From positions 1,364,001 to 1,428,000 of the forward strand of contig JANATG010000010.1 in the NCBI GenBank assembly GCA_029449235.1: a stretch of 64,000 nucleotides of DNA. Reading direction: 5' to 3'. Source of the stretch: Linnemannia schmuckeri (lineage: Eukaryota; Mortierellomycota; Mortierellomycetes; Mortierellales; Mortierellaceae). Every line of letters begins with the position of its first letter. Position 1 is the first letter of the stretch. Below, in pieces: positions 34,362 through 47,200 of the stretch. The translations under genes and the position numbers were made by a program. Below the pieces are notes generated by a model that saw only the letters and a program-made list of their open reading frames with translations, made no database searches and was not told the DNA's origin.

Positions 34362-37300
34362 ATGTCCTCTTCTACCCTCACCCCCAAAGGATACACCTTC
34401 TGTTACTACGTCTCCGGTCACGGTATGTGTCCCTTCTCTCTCTCACTCCCTTGCAGCAGCAGCACAGCCTACGGCTTTCTTTGTGCCTGAGTGCAGCACC
34501 ATTACCACCTCCTTCAACCGACCAGTCATCGCTGACATTCACTTAGAGACAAAACCTGACAACTAAGATTCGTCCACCTCTTCTCACTTCTTACCCCTGC
34601 CTTGTCTTCATTTCAACTTCATGTCACAGGATTCGGTCATGCCACTCGAGTCAACCAAATCATCACAGAGCTGTTGAAGTCAACGACGACATCAAGTAGC
34701 TCCTCGTCTTCTTCAAGTAGCACAGCAACAGCAGCAAGTCTTGCCCCGCCAACGGCCATCACTACTAAGAACACGGAAGGTTCTTCTACAAACAATACCC
34801 CTACCTCGACGAGCAGACACACGATCTATATTGTGTCGGATGCGCCCGAGTTTATCTTCCAGGATGTGACAGCCCTTGGAGCCAAGTACCGTAATGCCAA
34901 GGTCGATGCTGGCGTCGTCCAACCACTGGTGAGTTTCTCTTTGATGCTACTGTGCGTGGCTTGTTTCATCTCAAGAAAGAGATGAAAAAGGGTGTATATA
35001 GCTAATTGTTCTGTTGTACAAGTTTTTGTGTACGTGTGCGAGTATTTGAATGCGGTTGTTGTATGTGTATGTGTGCATGTCGTCTTTGATTTCATTTCCC
35101 AGCAAACAGACAAAGGTGCCTTTGTTCCCGACAAGGACATACACATGGACGTTTGAATTTAATAGATGAAAAAAAGAAGAGACCCGTTTCATTGGATCAA
35201 TGCAATTCATTTTGTGATTTATTCTATTTGTGTTCTCACCTTCATTGCCCATTGAACATAGCTTTTTGTTCTTGTTCTACTTGTTGACCCTTCTTACTTA
35301 CTAACAATCGCTCATAATAACATTTCTCTCGTTCGTTCCGTTTATCTAGGCATACTCTGTCGACAGACAAAAGACAATCGAAGGTGTCAAGTCTTTTCTC
35401 GCCCGTCGTGAAGAGATCCTCCAGACCGAAGTATCCTGGCTGGCCCAGGTCGGAGCTGACTGTGTCCTCGCCGACGCACCCTTCTTGCCTTGGTAAGCGA
35501 AGCAAACACTCATCGAAAGAATTTGATTTCCTCCGAATCAAAACGGTACTTGGGTGAGGATATATCGAAGAAAAAGATGAGGTTCAAAGAGAGATGAAGG
35601 GACATGAGTGGAAGACAGCTTTTGCTACATGCGGATAGGGATTTACCCTCGTAAGATTACAACACAAAAAAAAAAATCAGGCAGCGAATGAGAGCAAATT
35701 AACAACTCATCTGGGCAAAAAAAAGAAAATTATATGAATGAGCTTCTCTGTTGTTGGCCTATGGGCTTATAACCTATGGCTCACTTGCCATGCTCTCGTC
35801 TCTCTTATTATGCCATGTTTTGAGCATGAGCATCTCTCAAAAATGGAGGGAAATGGTCTAATACAATCAATGCACACCTAGACAATGCATGTTTGATTCT
35901 CCCTTCTTCATCTTTGTCTTATCCAGCGGCTCTTTCCTTTGGCATGCACGCACACACAAAAAAAAAAAAAAATAAGAGAGCGTGCTTGAAGCGCGATCGC
36001 TTATTCTTGAGCAATATTTACTTTTGCGTTTCGAGGTCGACTCGATTCAACTCTACTGTGAACCTAACCATAAAATCGTGTCTTTTCTTTATTATTAGTG
36101 CGGCTGCAAGTGCTTACGGAATCCCTGCTTGCTTGATCACCAACTTCACATTTGACGAAGTCTATCGATTCTTGCGAGAGGGCGATACACTGGACAAGGA
36201 TGTCATGGCGGTTGCCGATGCCGCACTGGAGGATTACAAGAAAGCTTCGCTCTTGTTGCGCTTGCCTGGCTCAATTGATATTCCTTCATTCGAGGACGAG
36301 ATTTTGGCAATGGAGACTTCTCGGTCCAACGGTAGCCCCTCAGTTTCGGATATGGATGATATTGAAGAGGATCATCGTATTCTATCACTCTCGACGATTC
36401 AGGAGCAGGAACATGACTTTCAGCAACAACAGCAGCGCCAACAACTTCAAACACACAGCAAAGCTAAAGAGGATGGAAATGGAGCTGCACTTCTTCCCAT
36501 GGATGTTGATGAGCATTACCGACGAAACAGCGTTATCCGCCACCACTCGAACGATACCATCATGGGCGATATTACTCCTTCAGGAATCATGTCCCCAGCC
36601 ACGAGCATCGGAACCACAGTCTCGTCGCCCAGCCCGTCCATCCTTGGCTGCTTCCGAGCATCATCGATTGCAGCCGGTAGCGATTCGTCTCTGTCGATGG
36701 CGGCTGCGTCCCCTATGGCCTCCAAGGTGCGTTCGTTGACGCGCAAGGTGATCGATGTACCACTGGTAGTCAGGATGGCTGTCAATACTCGCGAGGATGT
36801 TTTAAGATCCTTGGGTGTCGACGAACTGACGATTGCGACCAAGAAGATGGTGCTGGTTTCATTTGGAGGTCAGAGGCTGAAGCAAGGATGGGGTAACCCG
36901 CTCCCTGAGGGATGGATTGGAGTCATCTGCGGGCTCCCTGTTGAGCATGAGTTGCCAGAGGGGTTCTATAGGAGCCCTCATGGTGTCTACGTCCCTGATC
37001 TCACCCGCGCCGCCGATATTGTCATTGGCAAGCTGGTAAGTCTTCGTTTTGGATATTGTGGTTTCGCTGTGCTCGCTGTAGTTGACTTACACCCTTTTTT
37101 CCCTTTTTTTTTTTTATTTTTTTATTCCGTTGCATATTAACCACTCTGTTTTATTTCTATTTTCATAATATGTTTTACAGGGCTATGGAACGTGCTCGGA
37201 GTGCATTGCGCATGACACCCCCCTGATCTACGTTTCCCGCCCGCAGTTTGTCGAAGAACACGGATTGATCAAGATGATGATCAACCACGGCCTCCCTGTC

Positions 37301-37825
37301 GAGATGACCGCTGAGGAGTTTGAGAATGGACAATGGCAGCGGTCAATCCTCGAGGCTGATCGACAGGCGCAAGAAGAAAAGGAAGGGCGCCGCTTGCATA
37401 TGGAGAGCTGTAGCGAGGATTCACATGATGAGGAGGAGCAACAGCAACATAAGGACGAGGAGCTAACGACTCACGCGGACGTTATTTCGCTGGCGGAATC
37501 CGTTAACAGAGGGGAGTTGGCCAAGGCAGAACCCATTTCTCTCGGTCGTCGGACGCGTCGGTCGTCTTCTGTCACCTCGTTGTCAGCTTTCAGGGTCAAA
37601 GGACCCAAGATGGCGCGGCTTTCTCCTGTCGGTAACGATGATGATCAGTCTTCTACGGAGGAAAAGGACCGAGAGGAGGTACCACTGCCACCGATTGAAG
37701 CGGAGCTAGAGAAGACGTATGTGCCTGCGGTCTGGTTCGAGAGGAGGATACCCCACAATGGCGGTGAAGTGTGTGCGCGTCTTGTTGAAGAGTTTATGGC
37801 GCGTTTGGAGGAGGATGATGAATAA
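34362..37825 (+). CDS. Homologue of the N-terminal (glycosyltransferase-like) domain of plant L-arabinokinase
   Basis: Exons 34362-34422, 34630-34928, 35350-35492, 36099-37035 and 37181-37825 give 694 aa. Motifs in order match the domain that precedes the GHMP kinase in plant ARA1: TFCYYVSGHGFGHATR (12-27, glycine-rich loop of a GT-B fold), SDAPEFIFQD, EVSWLAQVGADCVLADAPF, SAYGIPACLITNFTFD, LLLRLPG, KVIDVPLVVR, VLVSFGGQRL, GWIGVICG, YVPDLTRAADIVIGKLGYGTCSE and a C-terminal NGQWQR. The kinase part is absent. A Ser/Thr insertion sits near residue 40-75, and about 150 low-complexity residues (poly-Gln, Ser) interrupt the core between the RLPG and IDVPLVVR blocks. The tail of about 140 residues is acidic and variable. 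Activity is unproven; a sugar-nucleotide-using transferase is the best inference. Confidence 0.8.
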
Positions 37826-37912
37826 ACGAATTTAGTGACGAGAGTTACTTAGAGAAACAACTACCCTTTTAGAGACAACAATAGAAAAACAACATGTACA
37901 ACAGAATAACTT

Positions 37913-38330
37913 TCACGAATTGAAGTATTTGATTATTACACTCTTCTGTTGCAAACGCTTTCGTCTGCATTGATAATGAACGTCACCAAACTCTTGGTCC
38001 TCAACATCTATCTGATGATGTTGCCATTCCAGCTGTTCCAACTGAGTCATTTCGTCCACAGAATAGCTTTCAAACCCAAGCTCCTGTAGTACAGTTCCTA
38101 CTCCCGTATTTGCGTAATAAGGGTCTCTGCCACCAGGAATAGCTCTCCTTGCGACGACGAGACTGAGCTTCCGGATTTTGGTATAAGACCAAGGTCGAGC
38201 CGGAGTGTACATCGTCCTCCAGAAGGATGTAAGTGCACTTCACACAAGACAGATCCTCCAGCCCGACATAATCTTCCAGCAGCAACCCAATAATCCGACT
38301 CAGGAACGCTTTGCACCCACATATAACTTT
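37913..38330 (-). pseudogene. LRR/F-box-like relic, copy D (fragment)
   Basis: Minus-strand fragment of the same family as copies A-C. Frame one gives LEDYVGLEDLSCVKCTYILL followed by EDDVHSG, equal in layout to the GLEEV ... QLEDAVAAMPW block of copy B. A second frame then carries ARPWSYTKIRKLSLVVARRA and a tail ending at 37913. Only the C-terminal half is present, and at least one frameshift separates the parts. Confidence 0.55.
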
Positions 38331-38558
38331 ACCGAAGTCAAGTGTCCGTTGATTCCTAAAGCAGCCTCCCCGAAATTCGGCTCGTCAGAATAACGTTCCA
38401 CTGAATTAATATCGACCCTTAATTTGGAGAAGGGACCAACAAATCAGAAATGCATACACGCGTGCGCGACAGATTGTAATATGAACATACTCTTTTTTTC
38501 ATGGTATCAGAAAAAGGAATCAGTCGAAGAGTTTCAGCTTCCACCTCCGACGTTGATC

Positions 38559-40147
38559 CTACAGCCACAGAAAGTATTCATCCGACGTCTCATCTTTTAA
38601 ATAAAACTCGGCAAGCTGGAGAAAAGGCCAAGTCTTGCACATCCATCCTGCCTCCGCCCACCCGACGGTTGCTTTTCCTTCCTTCGCCGACGCGTACACC
38701 GATCCACAGATCTCATGCAACTTTGTCAAACCATCAAGCAACCTCAAGTAACCTCATCTGCCAGTCTCACCGTCGTCCAAGGTCATCAACGCAGGAAAGG
38801 CGTTCTCCCGGTAGTCCTAGTTTCTAATAGTACCGCAGTATTTTCCGGAATTGACCTTGTAAGTCCTCAAACCCAACTGCCTCAACTCTATCAAGCTCCG
38901 ATATGCCCATAAAAGCGCTCCAACGGTGCAAGCTGGGCAGATTTCCCTTTCGAGAGCGCCGTTGGACCTGGTCTCCTGTAGTACGGCCCCTGTCCATCAG
39001 GTGTGACGCAAAGGCGGTCTCCAGAAAGGGTGCTGGCGGTTCCTGCGATGTCAATTTCAATACGGCGGAGGTTGGTACAGACCCATGGCATGGCAGCCAC
39101 AGCGTCCTCCAGTTGAATGTATGTGTTTCCGTAGAAGATTACCTCCTCAAGACCCACACACTCTACAAGGACCACCAACTCAGCACTGAGACTATAATTG
39201 GCATTGCACCATTTAAATTTATCTTGTGGAGGGACATCAAATGCCGTCGGATGGCCAGGGTCGCTCTCTCCAAGCTTGGTTCTTCCTAGTAACACGAGTA
39301 CTCGGTCTCTTTAACTTGAGCCTCTGGTAATCAGAGCATAGTCTCGTGCACGAGCGAAAAGGCTCTGCTTAGTTGGCTATATGCCTCGTCACCTAGCTTT
39401 GTCAGCTTGGGACAACACTTTGCCGCAAGAGACGCCAGCGCATCACGATCCGTCATCTCGTCGTCGTCGCCCCACTCTACAATGATGTTCTCAAGCTTGG
39501 GGTAGCGCTCAAGGACTCCTTGGATGTCCTTTAGAGTGAAATTGAGATCCGATGACGGCAATCGTAGGACCTTCAAAGGGAGTAAGAGAACCTGTCTCCG
39601 AAGCTGGTCGATAGCCGTCTCCTTCTCGCCAAACACGTCGTCGTCGGCGTCGCTATCTGCTCCTCCTCCCATCCTCCTCTCAGGGGGATATACTTTAATT
39701 TTGAACACGTACAAGGACACTGACATGCTGAACAAAAAGTCCTTCCTCAACCGACACGCCGTTTTCTCAGACCTCACCTTCAACATCGTCGTTACAATCA
39801 ACTCCAGAACCCTCGACAGACCACTGATAAACCCCCGTCAAAAATCAAGCCTCCCTCATGCTACAGATAGAAAGCCCTCTCATCGTCAGCTTGGTAAGGT
39901 GCGGACTCAATTGTAAGATCCAACATGTCTGAGCAAACATCGACTGAATGTCCTCGCTGGTATCATCGAGGCGTCGAAAATGTATACCTTGTTCTGTTGA
40001 ACAGAATTCCGTATTGAGCTCTGTCAGGTTGGTGTTCATCATCAAGGGCGGCAAGGGATGTGTGTAGACAGATATAGGCCGTTCAATGGAGGCAACCATT
40101 CCGGCAGAGAGTCGCTGTCGTTGCGACATCGGTGCTGGCATATTCAA
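38559..40147 (-). pseudogene. LRR/F-box-like relic, copy B
   Basis: Read from 40147 downward: MMNTNLTELNTEFCS and CWILQLSPHLTKLTMRGLSI; then VLERYPKLENIIVEW and KCCPKLTKLGDEA (39801-39331); then CVGLEEVIFYGN, QLEDAVAAMPWVCTNLRRIE (about 39170-39050); GPTALSKGKSAQLAPLERFY; finally KLHEICGSVYASAKEGKATV with GWAEAGWM and AEFYLKDE, ending at 38559. The blocks fall in different frames with stops between them, so it is not functional as one protein. It sits head-to-tail with copy C on the same strand, suggesting a tandem duplication before decay. Confidence 0.72.
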
Positions 40148-40400
40148 GGCCTTTCAAGTAGCGTCATAATGTAGCGAACCTCGAAAGGTAGAAGGTCGCC
40201 TAGCCCCTTTCTTTCTCTCTCTCTCCCATTGGCAATCAGTCCCTGAGCGCATGTTCTGAAAGAGAAGAGATTCTTCATCTTTACTCATTATTCCGCTAAC
40301 AGGTTTTCTTTCAAGAACGACGTATAAATTAGATCACAATTCTCCCGGGTTCTGGACCTTCTTCATACTCCATCGACAGAGCCAATCTCAATCTCTGATA

Positions 40401-42040
40401 CTAATCTCGCAACCATCGAAAACACTCTGCTGGCTCCTCACCCTCCGAGTACAACTCTGCAACTCGCAGATCGGGCCAGTGTTCATGCATCCATCTTGCC
40501 TCCGCCCATCCAACCGTCGCCTTACCCTCAGTGGTTGACGTATAAACCGACCCACGGATCTCCTGCAGCTTTCTCAGCCCACCAAGGAGACCCAAGAATC
40601 CTTGCCTGCCAGTCTCTTTATCTCCCAGGCTCATCAGCCCTGGAAAGGTGTCTCGGTCGTAGTGCTGTCGGTTGAAAGCCCTGCCTTCTCCATCAGTTGA
40701 GAGAGTACGCAAGCGCAAGTACCATAGCTGGGTCAGAGATCCGATTAGCTAGTAGAGTCGTTCCAGTCATGCAAACGTGATCTTTGCCTTTTGCGCGTTC
40801 GTAAGACAATCTCCGTCTAGGGCTTTGCGATACTTCTTTGCCATGTCTCGTCCGTAATAAAGGTCGTCGGGAACAGTCATCCAGGAGATAGCAAGATCGA
40901 TGCGTCGAATGTTAGTGCAGACCCATGGCCGAGCGGTGGCGGCATCTGACAGCTGAAGAAAGGACAGTCCATGAAGAGTTAGCCCCTCCAGACCTACAAA
41001 CTTCGTGGGTACCAATCCATTGACCCGGCTCAGATACTCGTCACAATCATCAAATACGGTCCGGCAAAGAGGTGTCTAGTGTTGGCGAATTGTGAGCGCC
41101 CATTTGTTGAAGTCCAGGTCGCCCTTATAAAGCAAATACGGGCAAGACAATCATGAGGCTGGGCAAAAACTCGAACAGATTCACACATTCCACCTCTGCA
41201 TCAAACTTCAGCCACCTCAGGTTGGGATAGGACGCTGTGAGAACAGGTACCGGCGCACGATGGTAGATCTGGTCACCGTCGCCGTGGCTTACACCGGTAT
41301 GCTCAACATTGGGACAGCGCCGCTCCAGAACGTCCTTGGTATCCTCTGCAGAGAATCTGCTGTTGAAAGCGTCTAGGTAAGGCAGTGAAAGGTCCACCAG
41401 TGCTGGCAAAAGTTCCCGCTGTCGAGGTCTCTCCACCACCAACTCCTTGCCCCCAAACACATCATCGTCCACCAAGTTTTCGCCACCAATCGAGGAGTCG
41501 ATAGAGATGTGGAACCTCTTCAAGGATAAGGGCGCACTCAGCAACCATCCGACCAGGTTGAGAAGATATCGACATATGACCAGCAAGACATCCCGCATTC
41601 CAGTTCCTGTAGCCTCGACAGTTCAGCAACAACGCCCACCAAGTACCAGGCCTCTTGCACACCTCCGATAGGGAGCTAGTTCATCGATAACTTGACCAGC
41701 TTGGGTTTAACTTAAGCATCCAACAGGCTTGAGAAAATATTGCCAGATCGGTGTCGGCTGAGCGGGAGAGATCTACAAAGTTTTCCTTATGGTAAATTGC
41801 CTCAAAGTCCATCGTCAGCTCTGTCAGGTTGGTCATTGGTGCGAGCGGGATGTTGGATAAAGACAGATTGTTCGGTGGGGGTAACTAGGCCGAGAGGGCT
41901 GCAGAGAGAGTCGCTTTTTGGTGGGTCCAGAACCAATTGTACAAGTTAGCCCTATCAAGACGACTGGTATCGAGCGTTCGCACAGAGGGGGTATGCTTGG
42001 AGAACTGGTTCGCAGCACTCAGGAGCTCAAAGACTCTTAT
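40401..42040 (-). pseudogene. LRR/F-box-like relic, copy C
   Basis: From the 5' side: SVRTLDTSRLDRANLYNWFW (near 42000), LAPMTNLTELTMDFEA (near 41800), then a long frame 41598-41125 with GGKELVVERPRQRELLPALV, CPNVEHTGV and YPNLRWLKFD. A later frame runs 41015-40401 with GLEGLTLHGLSFLQLSDAAT, ARPWVCTNIRRIDLAIS, then TGA and TAG codons near 40767 and 40750 at positions where the family has Trp and Gln, then GSLTQL, DKETGRQGFLGLLGGLRKLQ and a C-terminal CFRWLRD. This 3' part is the best-kept example of the shared module. Several frame changes upstream make it a pseudogene. Confidence 0.74.
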
Positions 42041-44242
42041 GGACTTAAGCGGATATGGGGGGCAGTGCGTCGATTTGAGATGAGTGGAGAAAAGGATCAC
42101 ACCATTGATGCAATTGACGGTTCGTCTGTACAAGTCGTGATATGTTCTCCATCTCTAAATATCCTGCGGTGATACAGGCGATTTTTGGAGTGCTGAAGAA
42201 CTATTCCTGACTTGACGATGAGAACGACATGGCGGTAGGGTGATGATTGTTTGATGTTTAAGAACAGAAAGTGGATGGCCATCAATAAAGAGCGCCTTTT
42301 ATTTTTTTTTCTGAAATAATTGTCGCCCTTAACTCGAATGGCCTACCTAACATGCTAACAACCTAAGAACTCATGCGCAATTGTCGGTCCATCGTCCCCT
42401 GTCAATTGCCTGTCTTTCCTTTTTATTCCTTTCTGCGCCCATTTGCATCTCAGAAAGCAGCTTTCCCTGTTTGTTCGTTCGAGTAACCGTTGTAAGTGAC
42501 AGACTTGGAGTGGGTAAGGAGGAACAACTTGCACCATTGAAACAAGTGACAACTTGTCTGCCATGTCAGTCATCTCCAGACCTCCTGCTAGGAAATAGAC
42601 GAGTTTAAGGTGTTGAAGGGGCGTCTCTGTCTTGGGTGTGGAGACGGCATGGCGGCGAATGTAACGAGGGAAAAGTCGCGTAGATGGAGGAGCAATAAGG
42701 AAATAGAAAAGGGAAACCCTATTTGAACTTTTTTTATTTTATTTTATTCTCATGGATGGTCCAAAGTCCACTCCACAGAATTGATTCGAGTACCCAAAAC
42801 AAGTAAACTGATGTTAGGGGTAATTGAAAAGGATTAACTCTTTGACAAGCCCTCTTCTTCCTATCTATTATGCGACAATTCCAATAAGGCCACCCTCAAC
42901 TCCTTCTCAAGAGTCGCAGCTGCCGAGACTCTTATGACGATTTTGGTTTTAACAAGCTATTCAGGAGGAAATTAGGCGCGATAAAAACGATGGTCAATGC
43001 TCTTCTATCGCCTTTTCATATTCGATTCTGGTGTCGCAAAAAAAAATTCGGCAGATGACATGACGTTTAGGATTGACTAGACCCGAAATGGATTCATTGT
43101 CGCGGAAGGCGGAACAATAAATTGAGAATCGTAGTCTGAAGCCTTACTGTAATCAGTTGTTGCTGGTTGAACATATATGGATCCGTATCCAGAATAGAAA
43201 AAAGGCTTGCTGTGTAAGGTGCAGTTCTCTCGATGATAGTTTTCATGCATTGGATGGATTAGCAATGGTTTGATTGTGGTTGCGGATCAAATCAAAAATA
43301 GTTTCTCTAGGTCAGCTTTGGCTGCTGCGATTCTGTGGCTCCCAATGCCAAAATAGATGGCTCCTCTTTATTGCATTTGTTTTTCCTTGTAAAAATGGGG
43401 TTTTGGATTTGAGCACTTTGCTCTGAGAGGAAAAATCATGACCACACACAGTGCATGTCTTTGTTTTCTATGACTGAAATCCAGTTTGTGTTCGTTCTAT
43501 GGTTGAAAAAGACGGAAAATGAAAGAAAAAAGGGAAGGGCAACGGGAAAAAAAATGAAAAGGTGAGCTTGGCCCTCAAAGATATGCGTTTTCTATTTTCC
43601 GAACCAATGTGATTGCATGGTTTTTATCGGTGTGTTTGGAAGGAGCGGGAGCGCATGTGTTATTAATACAATTTGAACGGAAGCAATTCTTCCTCGTTGC
43701 TTCGTTTGCTATGGATCCTTGAATATGAATTTGATCTGGAATGAGATTCAACCAAGAGAGGTGAATGAAGAGAAGAAAGAAAGAAGGACAGAGACAGAGT
43801 CTTGGCATGAGTGTCTTATCCAAACGAAGCAAGAGAATGCAGGGAAAGAAGCAAAATCCCTGGTTGGTGGCAAACCAAACAGGAGTAAGAGGACATTTTC
43901 ACAGTTGGTTTGTTCCTTCATATGTCGTCACCTTTGACTGGTGCATGACTTCATACGACTTTATGCTTCCTTCACTTCTTTCTTTCTTTCATTCATCCAC
44001 TCATTCCCTCTCTTCACTTCTATTCCTCTTCTCTTTCTTTCGTTTTCTTCTTCTTCTTCTTCTCATTCACTCTCCCCGCTCCTCCTCGCCCCTCCTCTCA
44101 CCTCACTCTCTTCCACAATCTCCATCGCATCCCCCTTCAGACTCCTCCCCTCTCTTTCTTTTTTTGAGTCTGCTCCACTCCCTCCTCTCCTTTTCATTCA
44201 ACACATGCTACCATACTACTAGTCACCTAATCGAAGCCTACC
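42041..44242. promoter_or_regulatory. Long intergenic region, no gene supported
   Basis: About 2.2 kb. A short minus-strand frame at 43077-43265 (MHENYHRENCTLHSKPFFYS ...) has non-repetitive composition but no supporting evidence. From about 43950 to the next ATG the plus strand is C/T-rich, with CTT repeats near 44048-44066, forming the leader of the Spo71-like gene. Confidence 0.4.
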
Positions 44243-47200
44243 ATGTCCTCCTCCATTCTCTCTACACACTCTGGACACCACAGGATTTTTATCGGTCCAG
44301 TCGTTCAAGGACGCAACAATAACAACAACAACAACGCCAACGTAACAGTGACAAATACTACCTCTAACCACGGCCACCACAAACACAATCATACCCAACC
44401 GAAACACGGTCAAGCTCAGGCACCCAAACCCTGGTGGGAACAAGAATCTTCCTTCTTTCGATCACACCTCTCCCTCCACAACATCTCTACTACTGGAACA
44501 ACAACAACACCTCCTCTGACAAACAGCAGCAGGACAACGCCAGCAACAACTCCTTCACCACAACAGCACCCTGCTTCCTCACAACGTCAGACCAATATAC
44601 CCCAGTTCTCGTACACCTTCAGCGACGACGACGAACACTCGAGCTGCAGCAGTAGCGAAGAGGGCGACGAAGAGGTCAATGCCTACGACAGTGAAGACGA
44701 ACGACGAGACTATACTCGCGACCGTGATGTCAACGACGATGATGACGACGAGCAAGACAGAGCCGGCAACGACGACAACGGGATCAACAATGAACCACAC
44801 GGTGCCAACCCTCCGTTTCATAATTCATCATCCTCCGAATCATTCTCCGCTCCTGTCGCTGCTGGGCACAGCAATAGCAGGTATAATCAGCACCAGCAAC
44901 CACAACAACAACACGGACAGCAATCCTCAGAGGAGTCTGGCCAACTACAAAACGTAGATTCAAAGGGCAACCCTATCAAGAACAAGGGCAAGGACAAAGA
45001 TACAGATGCACAAGCACAAGCACTGGCACAGGACGACGCGTACATGTCAAGAACCAAGTCTGTGAAACGGTGGCGGACCGGAGGAAAGAAGCGAACAAAG
45101 AGTATGCGGGATGAAGGAGAACCGAATCGACTCAAAAAGATCCTTGGCTCTCGGCGAGACCGCCGACAGAACGACGAACCAGATCTTGGCTGGGAAAGTG
45201 ACGGATCAAGGTAATGAAGGGGGAAATTCGAAAGGGGGTGAGCGAGGAGAGTGGGTGGGTGGGAGCAGTGGGAAGAATAACTTACACATGAATAGGTCGC
45301 TTTGGCCACCCCTGACATCTGAACAGGCAGCTGACAGTTAGGGGGATAGACAAATGTACTAACCCATCCACCCCTACACAATTAACACCACAAAATAAAT
45401 TCAAAAACATAGAGCATCGAGACCTCGACTTGGTAGACAGATGACTTCAGGGGCATTGCTTGCTGGCCACCACCATGATCGTCAGGAACATCACTCTGTT
45501 CTTGTGAGCTCACCCATGTCCTCCGAAGTTAACCTACCTGCGACCAATGGTCCTATCTATGTCAGCTCACCCGTTTCATCAGCAGTGGACGTTAGCAACC
45601 CCAGCAACCTGGAACGTCCTGATCCAAGACCCATTCAAAACCTCGGAAGCGCTGCAGGAGTCGGGACAGGATCAGATTTACTCGCCCCAGGATGGAAATC
45701 ACATTCCAACAGCTCGCTCTCTTCTTCTGGAACCCCCAGGAATAGCAACGTGCAGCGTGGGACCACTTGGATGACGGCAAGAGAATATAGCTCTAGCTTC
45801 GGACAAGGATCGCTTTACGACAAGGCTATTGAGGAGGAGAACGAATCCGACGAGAACAATGAGGATAATGACCACTACTCCTTGGCAAAGACGACAAGTA
45901 GAGCGACTGATTGGGAGGATGCAGAGGAAGGTATACCTAATCAAGGAACCAGCAACGGTGCTCCAAATGTCACGAATCCGGCAGCAAAGGATGAAACTGC
46001 TACGGATGCGACCTCCAAGGAACCCTTGTCGGCAAGCATCAGCAAAGCGGGCACTCTTTTTAGCCGGACATTGCTAAGAAGAGCTCCTACGGGATTGAAG
46101 ACTCAGGAAGGAGAAGCCGACAAGCCAAAAGTGGCTCGACCAGTGGAATCGATTTGCTCCATCGACAAGGATTGTCAGACTGCGGCCGTAGAACCCAGCA
46201 ACAAGAAGCACGTCCGCTTCCTCACCAAGGTCCAGAACCCAATATCGTCCAGCCGTCAGCCAACAATGCTCTCGACAAATCCAGTGGTCAAGCAGGATCG
46301 TATGTTGGTCAGGAAGGAGATGACGGAGCGCCCAGGACCCCATGTCTTCAACTCTGATACTGCACGGCGCTTTGAGCTTCAGAGTGAAGGATGGAAAGAG
46401 TGGTGGTGTGTCATGAAGGGGCCTCCTGTTGGGCCTAAGCCTCCCGTTAACAAGATCCGCAGGAGGTCGAAGCGTGCCAAGCGTGTTGAAAAGGGTCGAC
46501 TGGAGTTCTTTTACAATCATGTAAGCATGACGATATTTTATTACGGGGGGAATTATTTCAACGAATGGAAGCTGTTGTGAAATGAACGTGCGCTGACCAT
46601 GCGTTGATCCCCTGGCTTATTTAAATAGAAAAAAATCAAGGGCACCGTCATTCTGTCGTCTCACACTACGGTGTCGGTGTACTCGTCCCTGGATTACTCA
46701 ATTGCGGTGACGCAAAACTACCCCGAGGCTGTGGGTCTCACTGTTTACATTCTACGCCCTCGCACAATCTCGCTGGCGTGTGCCTGGTATATGGAGATCT
46801 ACACCCTGTTGAACGGTAAAGCACCCATCCCATCCTTCATCGAGATTGCTGTTCCTGATTTCGACGTCAAAATTCGAGTCCCGATCCCGGAAGATTCAGA
46901 CACCGAGACAGAGTCTGACACCGACAGCGATTCCCAGGATCAAGGAGACAATGACGATAATGAGGACAATGGACGCAGCACCCTTGTGAACGATACGAGC
47001 CTGAGCATCACATTACCTCCTCAGGACACGCCACTGCAGAGTTTCAAAACAGCGAGGACCAGCCTTCCTGAGCGATTGGCGTCCAAGACGTTTTATTTGA
47101 AGAACGATGACGCACGGCCGACATTGGTGGCGCCTGACGAGGTGACGCCGCGACTTTTGCGATCTCATGTGTTGGCACTGCTCAAGGATGTCCCAGACTG

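Noticed and set aside
33902..34546. 214-codon plus-strand frame before the arabinokinase-like gene
   Set aside because: It is translated pyrimidine leader and overlaps the true first exon in another frame.
43077..43265. 62-codon minus-strand frame with non-repetitive composition
   Set aside because: Too short, no homologous copy in the window and no splice or promoter evidence; kept only as a remark in the spacer entry.
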